From positions 50,589 to 114,588 of the forward strand of contig QANZ01039209.1 of the NCBI GenBank assembly GCA_003254925.1: a stretch of 64,000 nt of DNA, read 5' to 3'. This DNA comes from Chamaecrista fasciculata (Eukaryota > Streptophyta > Magnoliopsida > Fabales > Fabaceae). The stretch's first letter is position 1. Each line of letters starts with the position of its first letter. Shown here in pieces: positions 11,240 to 22,900 of the stretch. A model generated the notes under the pieces. The model was not told the DNA's origin and ran no database searches. It saw only the letters and a list, made by a program, of their open reading frames with translations. The position numbers were made by a program, and so were the translations under genes.

Positions 11240-11383
11240 ATGTTTAAAACTATAGTCTATGAAATAAAAAATAAGAGAAAATTTACTATTTGGTCTCTCT
11301 TTCTTTAATAAGTTAACAATTTAGTCCATTATTTATTTTACATACATATTTGCGTCCCGTTAGGGCACGCAAAGCCCCTAGTA
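11240..11383 (+). mobile_element. Candidate Helitron 3' terminus
   Basis: The stretch ends in a short GC hairpin (GGGC-ACGCAAA-GCCC) immediately followed by CTAG and then T, the layout of a Helitron 3' end. A related sequence (tttggtc...aagttaac...cgggcacg..aagc.cctag) recurs at 56145-56233. No 5' TC terminus was found with confidence. Confidence 0.4.
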
Positions 11384-13222
11384 TAATATATGAGTATGAT
11401 ATTTTATATAAAATAATACAAAAATAGAAAGTAATTATTAAGAATTTAAATAAAAATTAAAATCTCTACTATTTCTTAATTTTTTATCATTTAAAACTTG
11501 AAATTATAGTAAAAATTATTAATTAAATTGAGTCATTTATTGTAAATGACCATTTTTATTTTTTAAGTATAATAATAATTTAATTATTTTTAAAAAAAAA
11601 ACATATATATATATATTTATAATTTTAAAAAATTCAAAATCTAGAATTAATATTTCTACGACCGTTGAAATAAAGTAGCAGTTGTGGACCAGTGTGATGC
11701 ATGCGAGAAGCCGAACACTGAACAGTGGCCTCTCCAAGACTCCAACTCATAAAAATGAGAAATTGATTATGGATCTTCTCCGTCCATTATTTGTAGACAA
11801 GAGAAATAAGAAAATTAAATGATAAAATGATAAATATGAAGACTTCTTTATGTTTATATTATTACATATTTGTTTGAAATTTTCCAGTAAATTATAAATA
11901 TAATAAAAAAACATATATTACAAAATATATAAACCATCTTAAGAATATATTATAAATTATGGGATAGCCATTATATATACATCACGTGTTTTAGAAAAAC
12001 GCGGATATTGTTAAGGTCCAAGTCTCATTAGTCATTAGCAACATAAATAATGCAAGCGATGGATTGCGTGGTGTGGACTGTGGTGTGATTTCTCACATTC
12101 ATTTCTTAATTTTACATTTTGGATCTCCTTTATAAAAAAAAAACGAGCAAATTTGTACAAGGTTGATTATATTTATTGATATATAAATTTAGAAATAATT
12201 TCTTATATCTCAGGGCATATTAATTATATTAATAAATTGGATGATAAAGACACTTACTAGCTCTTTTCCAAATCAAAGCCCCTCGTTTGGGTGTGCTATT
12301 TTGGCCTCGTGTGACTTTATGTTTGACTCAATGTTTGAACTTTGAATTGACTTCTCCGTCCTACCTTTACTTCTTCGTTCTCACGTGCAAATATCAAGCT
12401 GCAGCCTTTCATTCCATCGGACCGACCGTTTTCCATTTCAAAACAATTTTTAATAATTTACTTTTTCGCTGCTTCCATTGTGTTCCTATTTTCACTATCA
12501 TCAAGGATTATTTAATTATTAGTTTTTTTAATTATTCAAAAGGTCTTGTTTGTTTAAAGCGTCTCTCATTCTTCTGTCTTCAAATTTCATGAAACCCAAG
12601 TTCAGGCATGCTTGGTAGTTGGTACAGTGAAGCTTTTAAAAGAAATAAATTTCCCATGTAAAGAATCATTTTTTTTTTTCATGTGAAGAAAAAAAGGCAA
12701 ATATAATGAGCTTCACCGATGAATCTTATTCGGTTACCAAACATATATTCTAGTGGTCACTCACAGTTTCTTTCTTTTTTTGGGTCTTACCACTTATAAC
12801 ATTGACATATATTTGATTCTTTCGCTGCACGTCCTTGGCGATATCTTTTAAGTCATGATTTCGATGACAGGACTTCAATACATCTTACTCTTAGATTTTA
12901 CCCATAGAGTGATGTTTGAGAGAATCTGAGCTCTCCAATAATGCACTCTCTATTCTTACCGTCCAATGGGATTAAATTTTTTAACACTTGAAAAGTAATA
13001 ATGATGGGAGTGACACACAAGAGTACAATTTCTCAACATAAATTAAATAACCTTGTAATGCGCGCACACACACATACACATATATATGACACCTCAACAC
13101 AAAAAAATATTCAGATACGCAACACAGGCAACTATGGTGAATCAACGATGTCTTCAAAGCAATGTAAAAACATGTGACTTAATGTATTATTTCTAATAGA
13201 AATAAAAATTAAAACAATCTAA
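11384..13222. other. Gene-free AT-rich spacer upstream of the LIP2p 3' end
   Basis: Several open frames exist, for example at 12287-12592. None resembles a known family or has matching splice structure, so nothing is called here. Confidence 0.4.
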
Positions 13223-15458
13223 TCAGGATGTGCTTTTGGGGCAAAGATAGCTAAGATTTTTTCCATACAAGAATGGTAAAGAAGCTGTTGTTTGAAGTTG
13301 GTATTCAAGGTGGAAGACGTTTGAGAACTCTTGAATCAATGAGTGGTGAGTGATGGAAATAAGAGTGGAATCGTGTGGAGGATGATGCATATCAGGTGTC
13401 CCAGAAGGAGTAAATGAATGAAGATCACCCACTTCCACTTCCAGCAACCCCTTAATGCTTTCAACTTCACGGTTCCGTATTCCACATGGCACAATCCAAT
13501 TAAAAGGAGTCAAATCAGTAGTGACATTTAGCGCCAATCCATGATAGGTTATCCACTGCAATACTCGTATACCTACTGCTGCAACTTTATGGTTTCCTGC
13601 AATAAACATGTTTTACTTTTCAAGTGGCAACACTATGTTATTAACAACTGTTTGAAGGGCCAAATTAATCAGAAGTTTCACGCTTTTTTGTTTTTCCTTC
13701 CGGCCAACTAAACAATCTTAAGTAAAAAGGCCCATGCTTCGATACTATATATATGCAAAGCGAAGCTGTATAAAATGTTGATACAAATTACAGGGAGTTA
13801 GACTTACTTACCCACCCAAACACCAGTCAATCCTGGGAGCCTTGAAGCCTTAATTGAGAATGTTGAAGAGAGAACACGGATTACCACCTCCTCAAGGGCC
13901 CTGAGGTACCAGTGGAGATCCATCTTGTGGTTTCGAAGATTCATAATCGGGTACATAACTAGCTACAACGCAATACACCTTCAAAAGTTCAGGGAGTAAA
14001 CTCACATTTTGATTCCAAGATTATATTCATATTATCATTTTAGTCCTTAATCTTTTGAAATATTTGAAATAGTCTTTAAAAAAAAACATTATTCACATAT
14101 GAGCTATTAGGGGTGTTCATTGAGTTGGGCCAACCCGCTAAAACCAACCCAACCCACTAGTTTAGATTGGTTTGGCGGGTTGTTTGGGTTCAAAAAGTTG
14201 AGTCTAATGTTTGGGTTCAAAAAGTTGAGTCTAATGTGGTTTGGGTTCGGTTGCGAGTTTTAAGATTTTGAGCACGCTCAACCCAACCCAATCCGCCGGC
14301 CCGCAAAAATATTAAATAAAAAATAAATTTATTTATTTATTTAGTTAAAATTATATTTTAATATCACAAATAATATTATTTTTACAATTTGGTCAATTAA
14401 TAATTTTTTTTATTCTCAATTTAGTCTATAAAAAACAAATTGTGAAGGACCAAATTAAAGAAAAAAAAAATTTAAGAACAACCAAACTTTTATAAAATAA
14501 ATATATAAAAAATGGAAAAATTAGTATGGGCCAACCCGTCAACCCAAACCAAACCAACCCGCCACTGTTTGGTTTGGGTTGACTCAATTATTTTCTTTTG
14601 CCCAACCTAACTCAATCCGCCAAATAAATTAGTGAACTCGAACCAACCTGCCTTAAACCCAACCCAGCGTGTAAACACCCCTATTAACTATAGGCTTCAC
14701 CATTATACATCTCAGTATATAGAAAAACTAAATTGTAACATAATCATAAATTTTTATGAATTAAATTAATCATTTCAAAATATTGAAAAACTAAAATAAA
14801 ACATGCCAGTTCAGATTTTTAAACTACAAGAATATGAAGCTACAAGTATGTAGTGCACTAATTTAACTTGGTTCTCTAAGTACATGCATATTCTGACTAG
14901 GGGAAAGAAACAGAATCCATGATAAAAAGAGGAAATCTGAGAAATGGTGCAAGTAAAAAATGAATGTAGGGGAAGCACCTGGCCAGGGCCATGGTATGTA
15001 ACTTCTCCACCGCGCTCAGTACGATAGATATCGAAGGGGGCATTCTTCATTTGAAAACGGAGGTTATCTTCGGAACTAGCCGTTCCCAAAGTATAAACAG
15101 GAGGATGTTGAAGAACAATAAGCGTGTCTGTACAATCTCCATCGTTTTCAATCATGGCCTTCTTTTGCCTCACAATTTCTTTCTGCCAAGACCATGCCTC
15201 TTCATAAGGAATTTGGTGCTGGTGTAAATCCAACAGCTCGCACCTGCCGAATTGATTATAAGGAAATTGGAATCGCAGGAAGATACGAGATAGAGCAACT
15301 TACATCCTTCGTTGGCCATTCATCAGAGAATTGATTTTGAAGGCATTGAAGCGCGACACGCTTAAAGAGGAATAGGGCAATAGGTGAGGGTGGGTTCCTA
15401 GTTTTGCCTGATTAAAAGGAGGACAGGCTGGAATTGAGCTGAAAGCATATGCAACCAT
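13223..15458 (-). CDS. LIP2P: Plastidial octanoyltransferase (lipoyl(octanoyl) transferase), four exons
   Basis: The enzyme transfers octanoyl from acyl carrier protein to lipoyl domains of plastid pyruvate dehydrogenase, the first step of de novo lipoylation. Exons: 15458-15304, 15243-14979, 13962-13812 and 13596-13223. All junctions are GT-AG and phases join (155+265+151+374 = 945 nt) to give 314 residues. Exon 1 supplies a Ser/Pro-rich N-terminus consistent with a plastid transit peptide. The LipB fold follows: [32 protein letters not shown]. The catalytic pair is Lys194 (GNHKVAAVG) and Cys228 (PCGIRN). Their 34-residue spacing is that of E. coli LipB Lys135 and Cys169. A hAT MITE (14108-14683) sits in intron 2. 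Plastid rather than mitochondrial identity is inferred from the [24 protein letters not shown] start. Confidence 0.93.
14108..14683. mobile_element. hAT-type MITE in LIP2p intron 2
   Basis: The ends are TAGGGGTGTTCA and TGTAAACACCCCTA. The flanks tgagctat (14100-14107) and ttaactat (14684-14691) match at 6 of 8 bases, a decayed 8-bp duplication. The GC-rich gggttggg/caaccc ends and AT-rich middle match 8898-9543 and 49579-50200. A 29-bp tandem duplication near 14196-14240 lies inside. Confidence 0.75.
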
Positions 15459-16096
15459 GATGAACAATACTAAATTACATGTGAATGTGGGCGAATTGGG
15501 CTCTCAAATCTTTAATTTAGGGTTTCGGTGCCATCAATCGAAGCATATGGCACCATTACCAATTCAATGCTTTGAATACAATGGAAGAGGTAGAATGAGA
15601 AAGAAGCCGTCAATGCTGTTATCGGCTCTGGGTTTTGTCCTTCGGAGCCACCCTATTTAGCTGTTATCGTTGGTTTAACCGAGCCTTAGCATTCATTGGG
15701 CCAGCCCATCATGTGCTTCATTATATTGCAATTTTTGTCTTACGACTTGGACCAAGATTTTAGTTCAAAAAACAGAAACAAAAAAAGTTTTGGATCAAGA
15801 TTTATAAGAAAATAAAAAAGATAACAGAATAATTTTTTCATAAACAAAAAGAAATCTTCAATTCAATTATTATTTATTAACAGCATCAAAATTGTAAAAG
15901 CATATAAATTTTCATTATTACGTTTTAATATTTTTATAAAATTTAAATACTTAATTATAAATTATATGCTTAAATTAAATCTTAAATCCAAATTAAAAAA
16001 ATACTTATGTTCTAAAATTTAAAAAATATTGCAAAACTTGCCTTATACTCTGTTGTTCTATACTATACTGTGTTTTTAAAGTTAGACTTATTATTA

Positions 16097-16724
16097 TTTT
16101 CTAAACCGGCCCTAAAACCTCATCTTTATGAGAGAAAACCCTCTTCGTTGTGAGAGTTTTTCTGAATGAAATTTTGGGCCGCCGCTGTCTCAGTAGCGGT
16201 GACTCTCTGGTTATAGAATTTGTGGCAACATCGTTCTGGATCAGGGCTTCCATGACGACGTTCTATGGCGACGAATTTGGACTAGGCATTCAACGGCGGC
16301 TTCTGGCTTCCAGAGCGGCTTCTTGGTTTGATCCTGATTTTTAGGTGTTCTTCCATGGCGTCGTTTTGTTTTATTATCTTATTATTGTTGCTTTAAGTCT
16401 ATTTATGTCTTTTTTTAGAACAACCATCAGGGTTGCCTGCTATCCTGTTTTGAGGATTTGTCTCTTTTAGATGACTTTATTTATGTATCATATTTTTTAG
16501 ATGGTTGTAATTTTAGTTGGATCCCTGGATCCACTAACTTGGCTTTACCAATTTGTCTAAAACGATGATGAGTTGTAAACCCCCCACCTTCGTCAGTTGA
16601 TATCCTGTTTAGTATTGTTGTTTATGCTAGGGAGGGATTGACTATTTTTATTTTGTTTTCGTTTGTATTGTGCTTGACTTTGTCTTGCTTTTGAATAAAT
16701 TATGTTTCATGTAAAAGAAAATAC
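16097..16724 (+). mobile_element. Non-autonomous retroposon, LINE-like, with 11-bp target duplication
   Basis: The 628-bp segment lies between two exact copies of acttattatta (16086-16096 and 16725-16735). It starts in a GC-richer leader (aaaccggccctaaaacc) and ends in a T-rich 3' part with aataaattatg and an A-rich terminus (gtaaaagaaaatac), like a plant LINE 3' end. No reverse transcriptase frame is present, only a short ORF at 16150-16344, so it is either internally deleted or non-autonomous. Confidence 0.55.
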
Positions 16725-17593
16725 ACTTATTATTAAACCAATGAAATTACTAGTTCAAAATTTAATAGGAGTTTACTAATTCAACAAGAACTTTCCTTCT
16801 GCTTTTTTTTTATTATTTTACATTTTGTATTTTCCTAATGAAAAAATTGTATGTCAAGATGGATTGTTGGTGGTGGAGCATTGATAGTTTGCTTCCCTAG
16901 TCACTTGTTCAAACCCATATCTTATGTGGTTTTTACAATTTAATTATTCTCTAATTCAGATCTTCAGCAAGCTGCACAGCTGGTGTGGGTTCATTGAACC
17001 AGTCTAATCTATCTGATATTTTGATTTAACGTATTTATAGTTCGATGGTCAGAACCGCTAAGTAGTAACCTATATATGAGACGAGTCAAATAATTATTAT
17101 TCGCGGTATAAACTACAATGATACCTTGAGTCCTTGATCTTTTTTCTTTTTATTTTTTGCCAAAGATAGCTTGACCTTGATATGTTTGTATATTGACTGT
17201 TGAACAGTACCGGTTACCAAAGTTCAAAATGGGAACTTTAAAGTGAGAAATTTTCTCAGCCATGAAAAAGGAAATAATAATAATAATAAGAAAAAAAAAC
17301 AGAGGTTTACGTACGTTGGGTAATGGGTAAGGCGGTAAGCAAAGAAAAGAAGGAAGAAAGAAGGCAACCAGGTTTGTAGGTCGGAGACAAAATCATTGAA
17401 TTTAGATAATAATAATATTCTTTAGTGTAGAAAGAAAAGTACACGAAGCACCCCCAAAATGAAGTTCCCATCCCAGATATAAGAAGCTACCTCGAATATT
17501 ACTAATAATAATTTTTACATTAATGAAAATGGACGATGGACGATTGTAATTAATTCAGCACAAAAAAGAGAACGATCCAGAAAGTGAAAGTGA

Positions 17594-17661
17594 CACGTGT
17601 TCGACCCAGGACGCTATACGGGACCCACACGGCTGATTATTAAGAATTGAGGTGGCACGTG
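17594..17661 (+). promoter_or_regulatory. Two G-box (CACGTG) elements upstream of the UPF0114 gene
   Basis: CACGTG occurs at 17594-17599 (in gacacgtgtt) and 17656-17661 (in gcacgtgag), 159-226 bp upstream of the ATG at 17820. Paired G-boxes/ABRE cores in this position are typical bZIP or bHLH binding sites of light- or ABA-responsive plant promoters. Function is inferred from motif and position only. Confidence 0.6.
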
Positions 17662-17819
17662 AGAATTTGCGTTCAAAGAGTTTGGCACAAGTGTCCAAAA
17701 CCAAAAGCTGAAAAAGCTACCTACCTCTACCTTTAGCTTCATCTTCGTCCCTTAAAAACGCAACGCCTACAGTTTAAAGCTGCCATTCAAACTCAAACTT
17801 CACGCTATAGAATAGATTG

Positions 17820-19327
17820 ATGAGTACAATGGCAATTACGAGAGTAGCCTTACATTTTGAAAGTAATTATGGTTCTTCGTTGATGATGAGTAATAATAAC
17901 AGGGTACGTTTACGACACAACAAAGCTAATAAGGTGGTGGCCATTAATGATACAGTTTCTAATAATTCAGACAAGGTTGAGAGAAAAGGAGTTGTGGCAG
18001 TGAAGGCATCTCAATCAGCAGCCATACTCACTCAGCGATTCTCAGAGTCGTCGTTGGTACCAAAGATCATCACGAATGTCGAAAGTATTAAGCAATGGAA
18101 TTTACAACCCCAGATGCTCATTGAAAAGGTTTATTTTTTTGAACCCACATTGCTTTATTTTTGTTCAGATTTGATCTTTTCGGTCTAAATTTGTATGATG
18201 TTGTTGTATTGACTTGTATTATTGAATTTGAATGCGAAAGATGTTATTTGTCTAAAATATCTAATATAATTTAGTATTATATTCAATTAGTTTAGTCTAA
18301 TTGTGACTTACAAATTTAATATTGAAGGTGTGCTGACTTATATCTTAGACTTAAATGTAGATATCATTTGTTCAAAATACTAAAGGCAATCTAATATAAT
18401 TAATATCTTTCTATCAATTTTGTTGAGTGCTAGTACGTAAGTTTAGAGTGGTATATATGTATATAAGTAGCTTTACTCTTGTGTGCGCATGCAGGCCATA
18501 GTTGATTGCCGATTCTTCACATTGTTTGCCGTGGCAGGATCTCTTGTTGGTTCCGTATTATGTTTTCTTGAGGTACGTAATTACTGATTACCTTCCTATA
18601 AATATTATTTTCACAATTTGTTTTTTTTTTGTATCTTGTTAAAAAAACAGGGAAAAACAGAGTTTAATAGTTAATAAACGTCTTTCCACTTCGAAAATGC
18701 AGGGTTTCTTTCTTGTTATACAGTCATACGTACAGTATTTTCATATCTTGTCAAAAAGGTTGGATCAAGGGGATGTAGTGCAACAACTTATCGAAGCCGT
18801 TGGTACGTATTAATTGTAAAAGTTAATATACAATAATAATAATATTAATAATTCTTTTAATTTCTCTGTTTTTTTCTGGTCAGATATGTTCCTAATAGGA
18901 ACTGCCATGCTCATGTTTGGGGTGGGTTTGTACGTCATGTTTGTTAGATCAAAGAGTGACATGGAAGAACATGACACACGGCTTTCTGGATCAAACTTAC
19001 TAGGTCTTTTCAACATGAAAGTCAGTACATATATAACAATTTTTGACTGTAGAAAGCTTACATGAGATACATATATTTTGTTAAAATAAAAATTTGTGTG
19101 TATGATATGAATTTCGTTTTCAGACAACACCAAGTTGGGTGGGAATGCGATCCATCGGACAAGCAAAGTCAAAAATTGGGCATGCAGTGATGATGATTCT
19201 TCAAGTGGGACTATTGGAAAAGTTCAAAGACATTCCCTTAATTACAGGCTTCGATCTTGCTTGCTTTGCTGCTTCAGTATTGACATCCTCAGCTTGTATT
19301 TTTCTGCTATCTAGACTTCATCGCTAA
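17820..19327 (+). CDS. UPF0114 (YqhA-like) membrane protein, probably plastid-targeted, five exons
   Basis: Exons: 17820-18128, 18495-18572, 18703-18802, 18884-19020 and 19124-19327. All have GT-AG junctions and the summed frame is 828 nt, 275 residues. Exon 1 encodes a basic, Ser/Asn-rich N-terminus that looks like a transit peptide. The UPF0114 core follows, with hydrophobic segments at AIVDCRFFTLFAVAGSLVGS, FLVIQSYVQYF and the third near MFLIGTAMLMFGVGLYVMFV. It ends in PSWVGMRSIGQAKSKIGHA and a last membrane segment. Biochemical function of the family is unknown. The start is the first ATG of the open frame; a second in-frame ATG lies three codons on. Plastid location is inferred. Confidence 0.9.
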
Positions 19328-19450
19328 GAGCATTAAACTACTTGTAGTACTCAAGAATCTTTCATTCTTTACACAAGTAAACATTTCTTTTCTTTTGTTT
19401 TCCCGAAGGACATGGTGTTATTGTCCTATGGGAGCCAATTCATTAATTGG

Positions 19451-19486
<36 letters not shown>
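19451..19486. repeat. (AT)n(GT)n microsatellite
   Basis: A compound dinucleotide run, AT repeats followed by GT repeats, lies in the 3' flank of the UPF0114 gene. It is likely polymorphic. Confidence 0.9.
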
Positions 19487-19971
19487 CCTATATGTTTTAA
19501 TTTTTATTTTTTCTTTGGCAAGTTCTTCTGAAATGTAACAAGAGATATATATACAGGAGCACCACCGTATACGTACTTATTTTTGCCCATTAGGAACAGA
19601 ATAAGGTTGCTTGCGTGATCATGTATATGTGTTGCTGAATATTTCTTCTAAAAGTTGTCTAATTCATGCCAACATTGAGAATTATCTTAATCCAAGAAAA
19701 TTCTATTTTTAATAATGATACTGCCACCTGCTCCTCTTAAAGCCGTTAATCTTTAAGCAAAGTTCACACTTACTTTGGTCAATAACAAAATTAAAAATTG
19801 CACGGATGGAATATTTATATAAGTCAGAAAGCTTGTTTCAGAAAATTAAACCTACGTACTAACCCCTCCCATCTCACCCCCTCCCCAAAAAAAATAAAAT
19901 AAAATAAATAAAGCTACACAGTTGGTGGAAAAGGGAGAGTAAAGGAAAAATATTTAAACTTACATGAACAT

Positions 19972-22900
19972 TTACATGGTAGCTAAAATGTCTCTCATCT
20001 CTGCTACGGATGGAATTGACTCCGCAGGGTAGGTCTTGGCGACAAGCTGGGCAAAACTTTCATACTTATCGAGGAACTCCTTCTGTCATAATTTTCCAAA
20101 AGTCAACACTCACAAATTATACACTTCTATGTATAGCAAACTCCTTCTGTGCAAGCATTATAAGTCTATCCATTTTCTTCTTAGGAAAAAGTATTGAGTT
20201 ATTCAATATGTGCTTGAATCACTACGAATAAGAGGCATTTGATTGGCCAAATGGGCTCATGTACTGCATACCTTGCATTTGTCCCATAAGGAAGGTAATA
20301 GTTCCTCTGAAGTCAAGTTCTTCTGTAATTTCTTATACATTGCAGCAAAGGACTTATCAACCTATACAGAAAGAAGAAAAACAAAATATCCTAGTTAAGT
20401 TTGACACTTGTGAGTGGGGATTTGTTAAATAAATGTGCATCATCTTACTCCAGACAAGCTGGATTTTAACATCTTTCTAAAATCTGCTTTTGACAACCCA
20501 AGCTGGAAGGGAATCTGAAATTGATGCAAACAACAAAAAGTTGTCAAATATGAATGAGAGAAATGTTGTACAATCAATAAAAGAATTGTTGAGAAGCTAA
20601 ACAAAGAATTTTTGGGGAGCAATGAACACACTAACCTCTTCTGGTGCGATAGTGAACATCAAGTCCTCAATCCTTTTAGCGAATTGGAAAAGACGCTCAA
20701 ATTGCTTTCGAAGGCAAAAGAAAGATAGTGAATTAAGTTCAACACACTAAACTTGATAGTAAGTAGAAACAGACAGATAATATTTATTACTTACATAGTA
20801 AATAATCATGCTAATATGGCGTGTGCAAGCTAGTTCATAGGCTTCACTGGCCTGGTGGTAAAACTTGGCCAAAGTGGGAACAACGTTGGCTAGGTCATAC
20901 AAGCTGAGCAAAATAAATGAAATAATGTGTTAGAACCCTACAGTGTCTTCCTCTACAAAATCAGCTCAACACAGAAGGAATATACCTATTTTGAAATGCT
21001 GCATAGTTTTCAAAAAGAAAAATATCTTCGTACTTTGGTTCCATTTGTGCAACTTTTTCTAATGTCACAAACATTATGCTAACCTGTTATGCAACCATAT
21101 CACCAGCAAATAATAATATAAAAATAGCAGTTACCTTTAGTTGGAAAAAGAAAAGGCTAAAGGCTGCAAATAACAAAACAAACATACAACAACAATAACA
21201 AAAGCCTTTTCTCACTAAGTGGTATTAGCTATATGGATCAATCGATATGAACGTGTTTTTCCTTTACTCATTTCTATGGTTAGGTTATTATTAATTAAAT
21301 TCGTCATAATAGTTTTCTCCTAAAATTTTCTTTGGTCTTCTCCTACCTCTAATTATTGAATTATTTTCAATCTCCTCAACTTTACGTATAGGAGCCTCTA
21401 ACAACTTTCTTCCTGTATGACAAAACTATTTAAGACGTGTTTTAATTAAATTTTTCTAGATAGGTGCTATCTGATAAGGAAAAAAAGTATAATTGAAATA
21501 ATTGAGAGTATCACTTAGTCCACATATCTGCTATGCAGAAAAAAGAGTAAAGCAGTGAATTCAAGTACAAGAATCTTTATGTCCTACTGGCTACTAGGCT
21601 CTGTCCTAAACCATATAGCACAACTGCATGGAAAATCAATTAAGTCAAGTGTCTCCGTCTTAGGTTGTTTCCCTCCAAAATTATGTAATTAACATCTGGC
21701 GCGGTTCAATTAAAGGGCTCTTCCAACCAAAATATCTTCATCCCTTCCGATGTCAAAGTATTAAATGGTAATTGTAGAGTGAGTTATACAGTTTTAACTA
21801 GATTCACCTTGAAAGTTGTATATTACACACCTAACACGCATTGTTATCTCTAGTTACTTAAGCATATTAAATTACAATTCATGCCCCATTAAGTATCTGA
21901 AATGCAAGACTTTCAGCGTTAACTTCTTCCCTAGGAGAGACCTACATTGAATGCAACTCTATAAATTGAAAACTATCCATACTGATTTAATCTTTAGGAG
22001 ACAATTGTTTGAAAGAAACGCTTATGTAGAAAAATCATTAGCAAAATTGTTGTTAACTATCCAAAAAGTTGTAAAGATATTATTATGTTGGAAATACTTG
22101 AGTCCCATATTGAAAAAATAAGAGAAAATTAAAAGGGTTAGGAGGATGCCATACCAAATTACCTTAAGCATTTTGGACAAACGACATCCTCCATAATCAA
22201 GCTTAACAATACAAGCCAACATAGTATCATACAAATTTGGATCAGGACCATCAAATTCCAAAATATTACAAAACATGCTACTGTATGAATGAATCACTCA
22301 CAAATTTCATATATGCTTGATCAACCAGATCCCTGGATTGTCCCTGGATGTACTGCTCCATCCGTGTTGCAAGGGTTGCAAATCTACAATGGAGTGGATA
22401 AGAACATAATTGATGTCTTCATGTGAAATTGCTAGAGATATTAAATGAGATTTGAGAACTGTGCAATATCGCAGCTATAACTTTTAACTGCTGCCAAAAA
22501 ATATAATTCCATATAGTGATTGAAATTGAAAATTAATTTTTTAATAGATGTGAGAATACATATGCCTGACAAATTTTACAGTCAAAATAAAATTATCTGA
22601 GGCCCATTATCCAGCTGAGTTGTATAGAACAATTTTACAAAGCTGTGCATGTGACAAAATGTCTGGAAGAAAAGCTATTTATACAAGAACAAAATAGCTA
22701 GCTATCTAAGAAAAGAGAACAATTAGAGAAAATAAATATCCCTAATTTATAGGGATTGATTAGTAAACTAAATTCTAGTAGCTAATTTCAAGAGTCAAAG
22801 ATGATGATTGATTCTTAACATGTACTATAAAGTGTTTAAAACCCATTACTCATGAGTATTAGTCTATTAGAATTTAGACGTTTAAGTACTCTAGATCTAT

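Noticed and set aside
12287..12592. 101-codon ORF
   Set aside because: Hydrophobic, no recognisable domain, no splice context, in AT-rich spacer; chance ORF more likely.
12660..12690. Pure poly(T) insertion between catgtaaagaa and catgtgaagaa
   Set aside because: Could be a tail-only insertion but has no diagnostic non-T end, so slippage is equally likely.
17131..17185. T-rich block ending GCCAAAGATAGC with ccttgat on both sides
   Set aside because: The flanking repeats align only with a gap; too weak to list as a retroinsertion.
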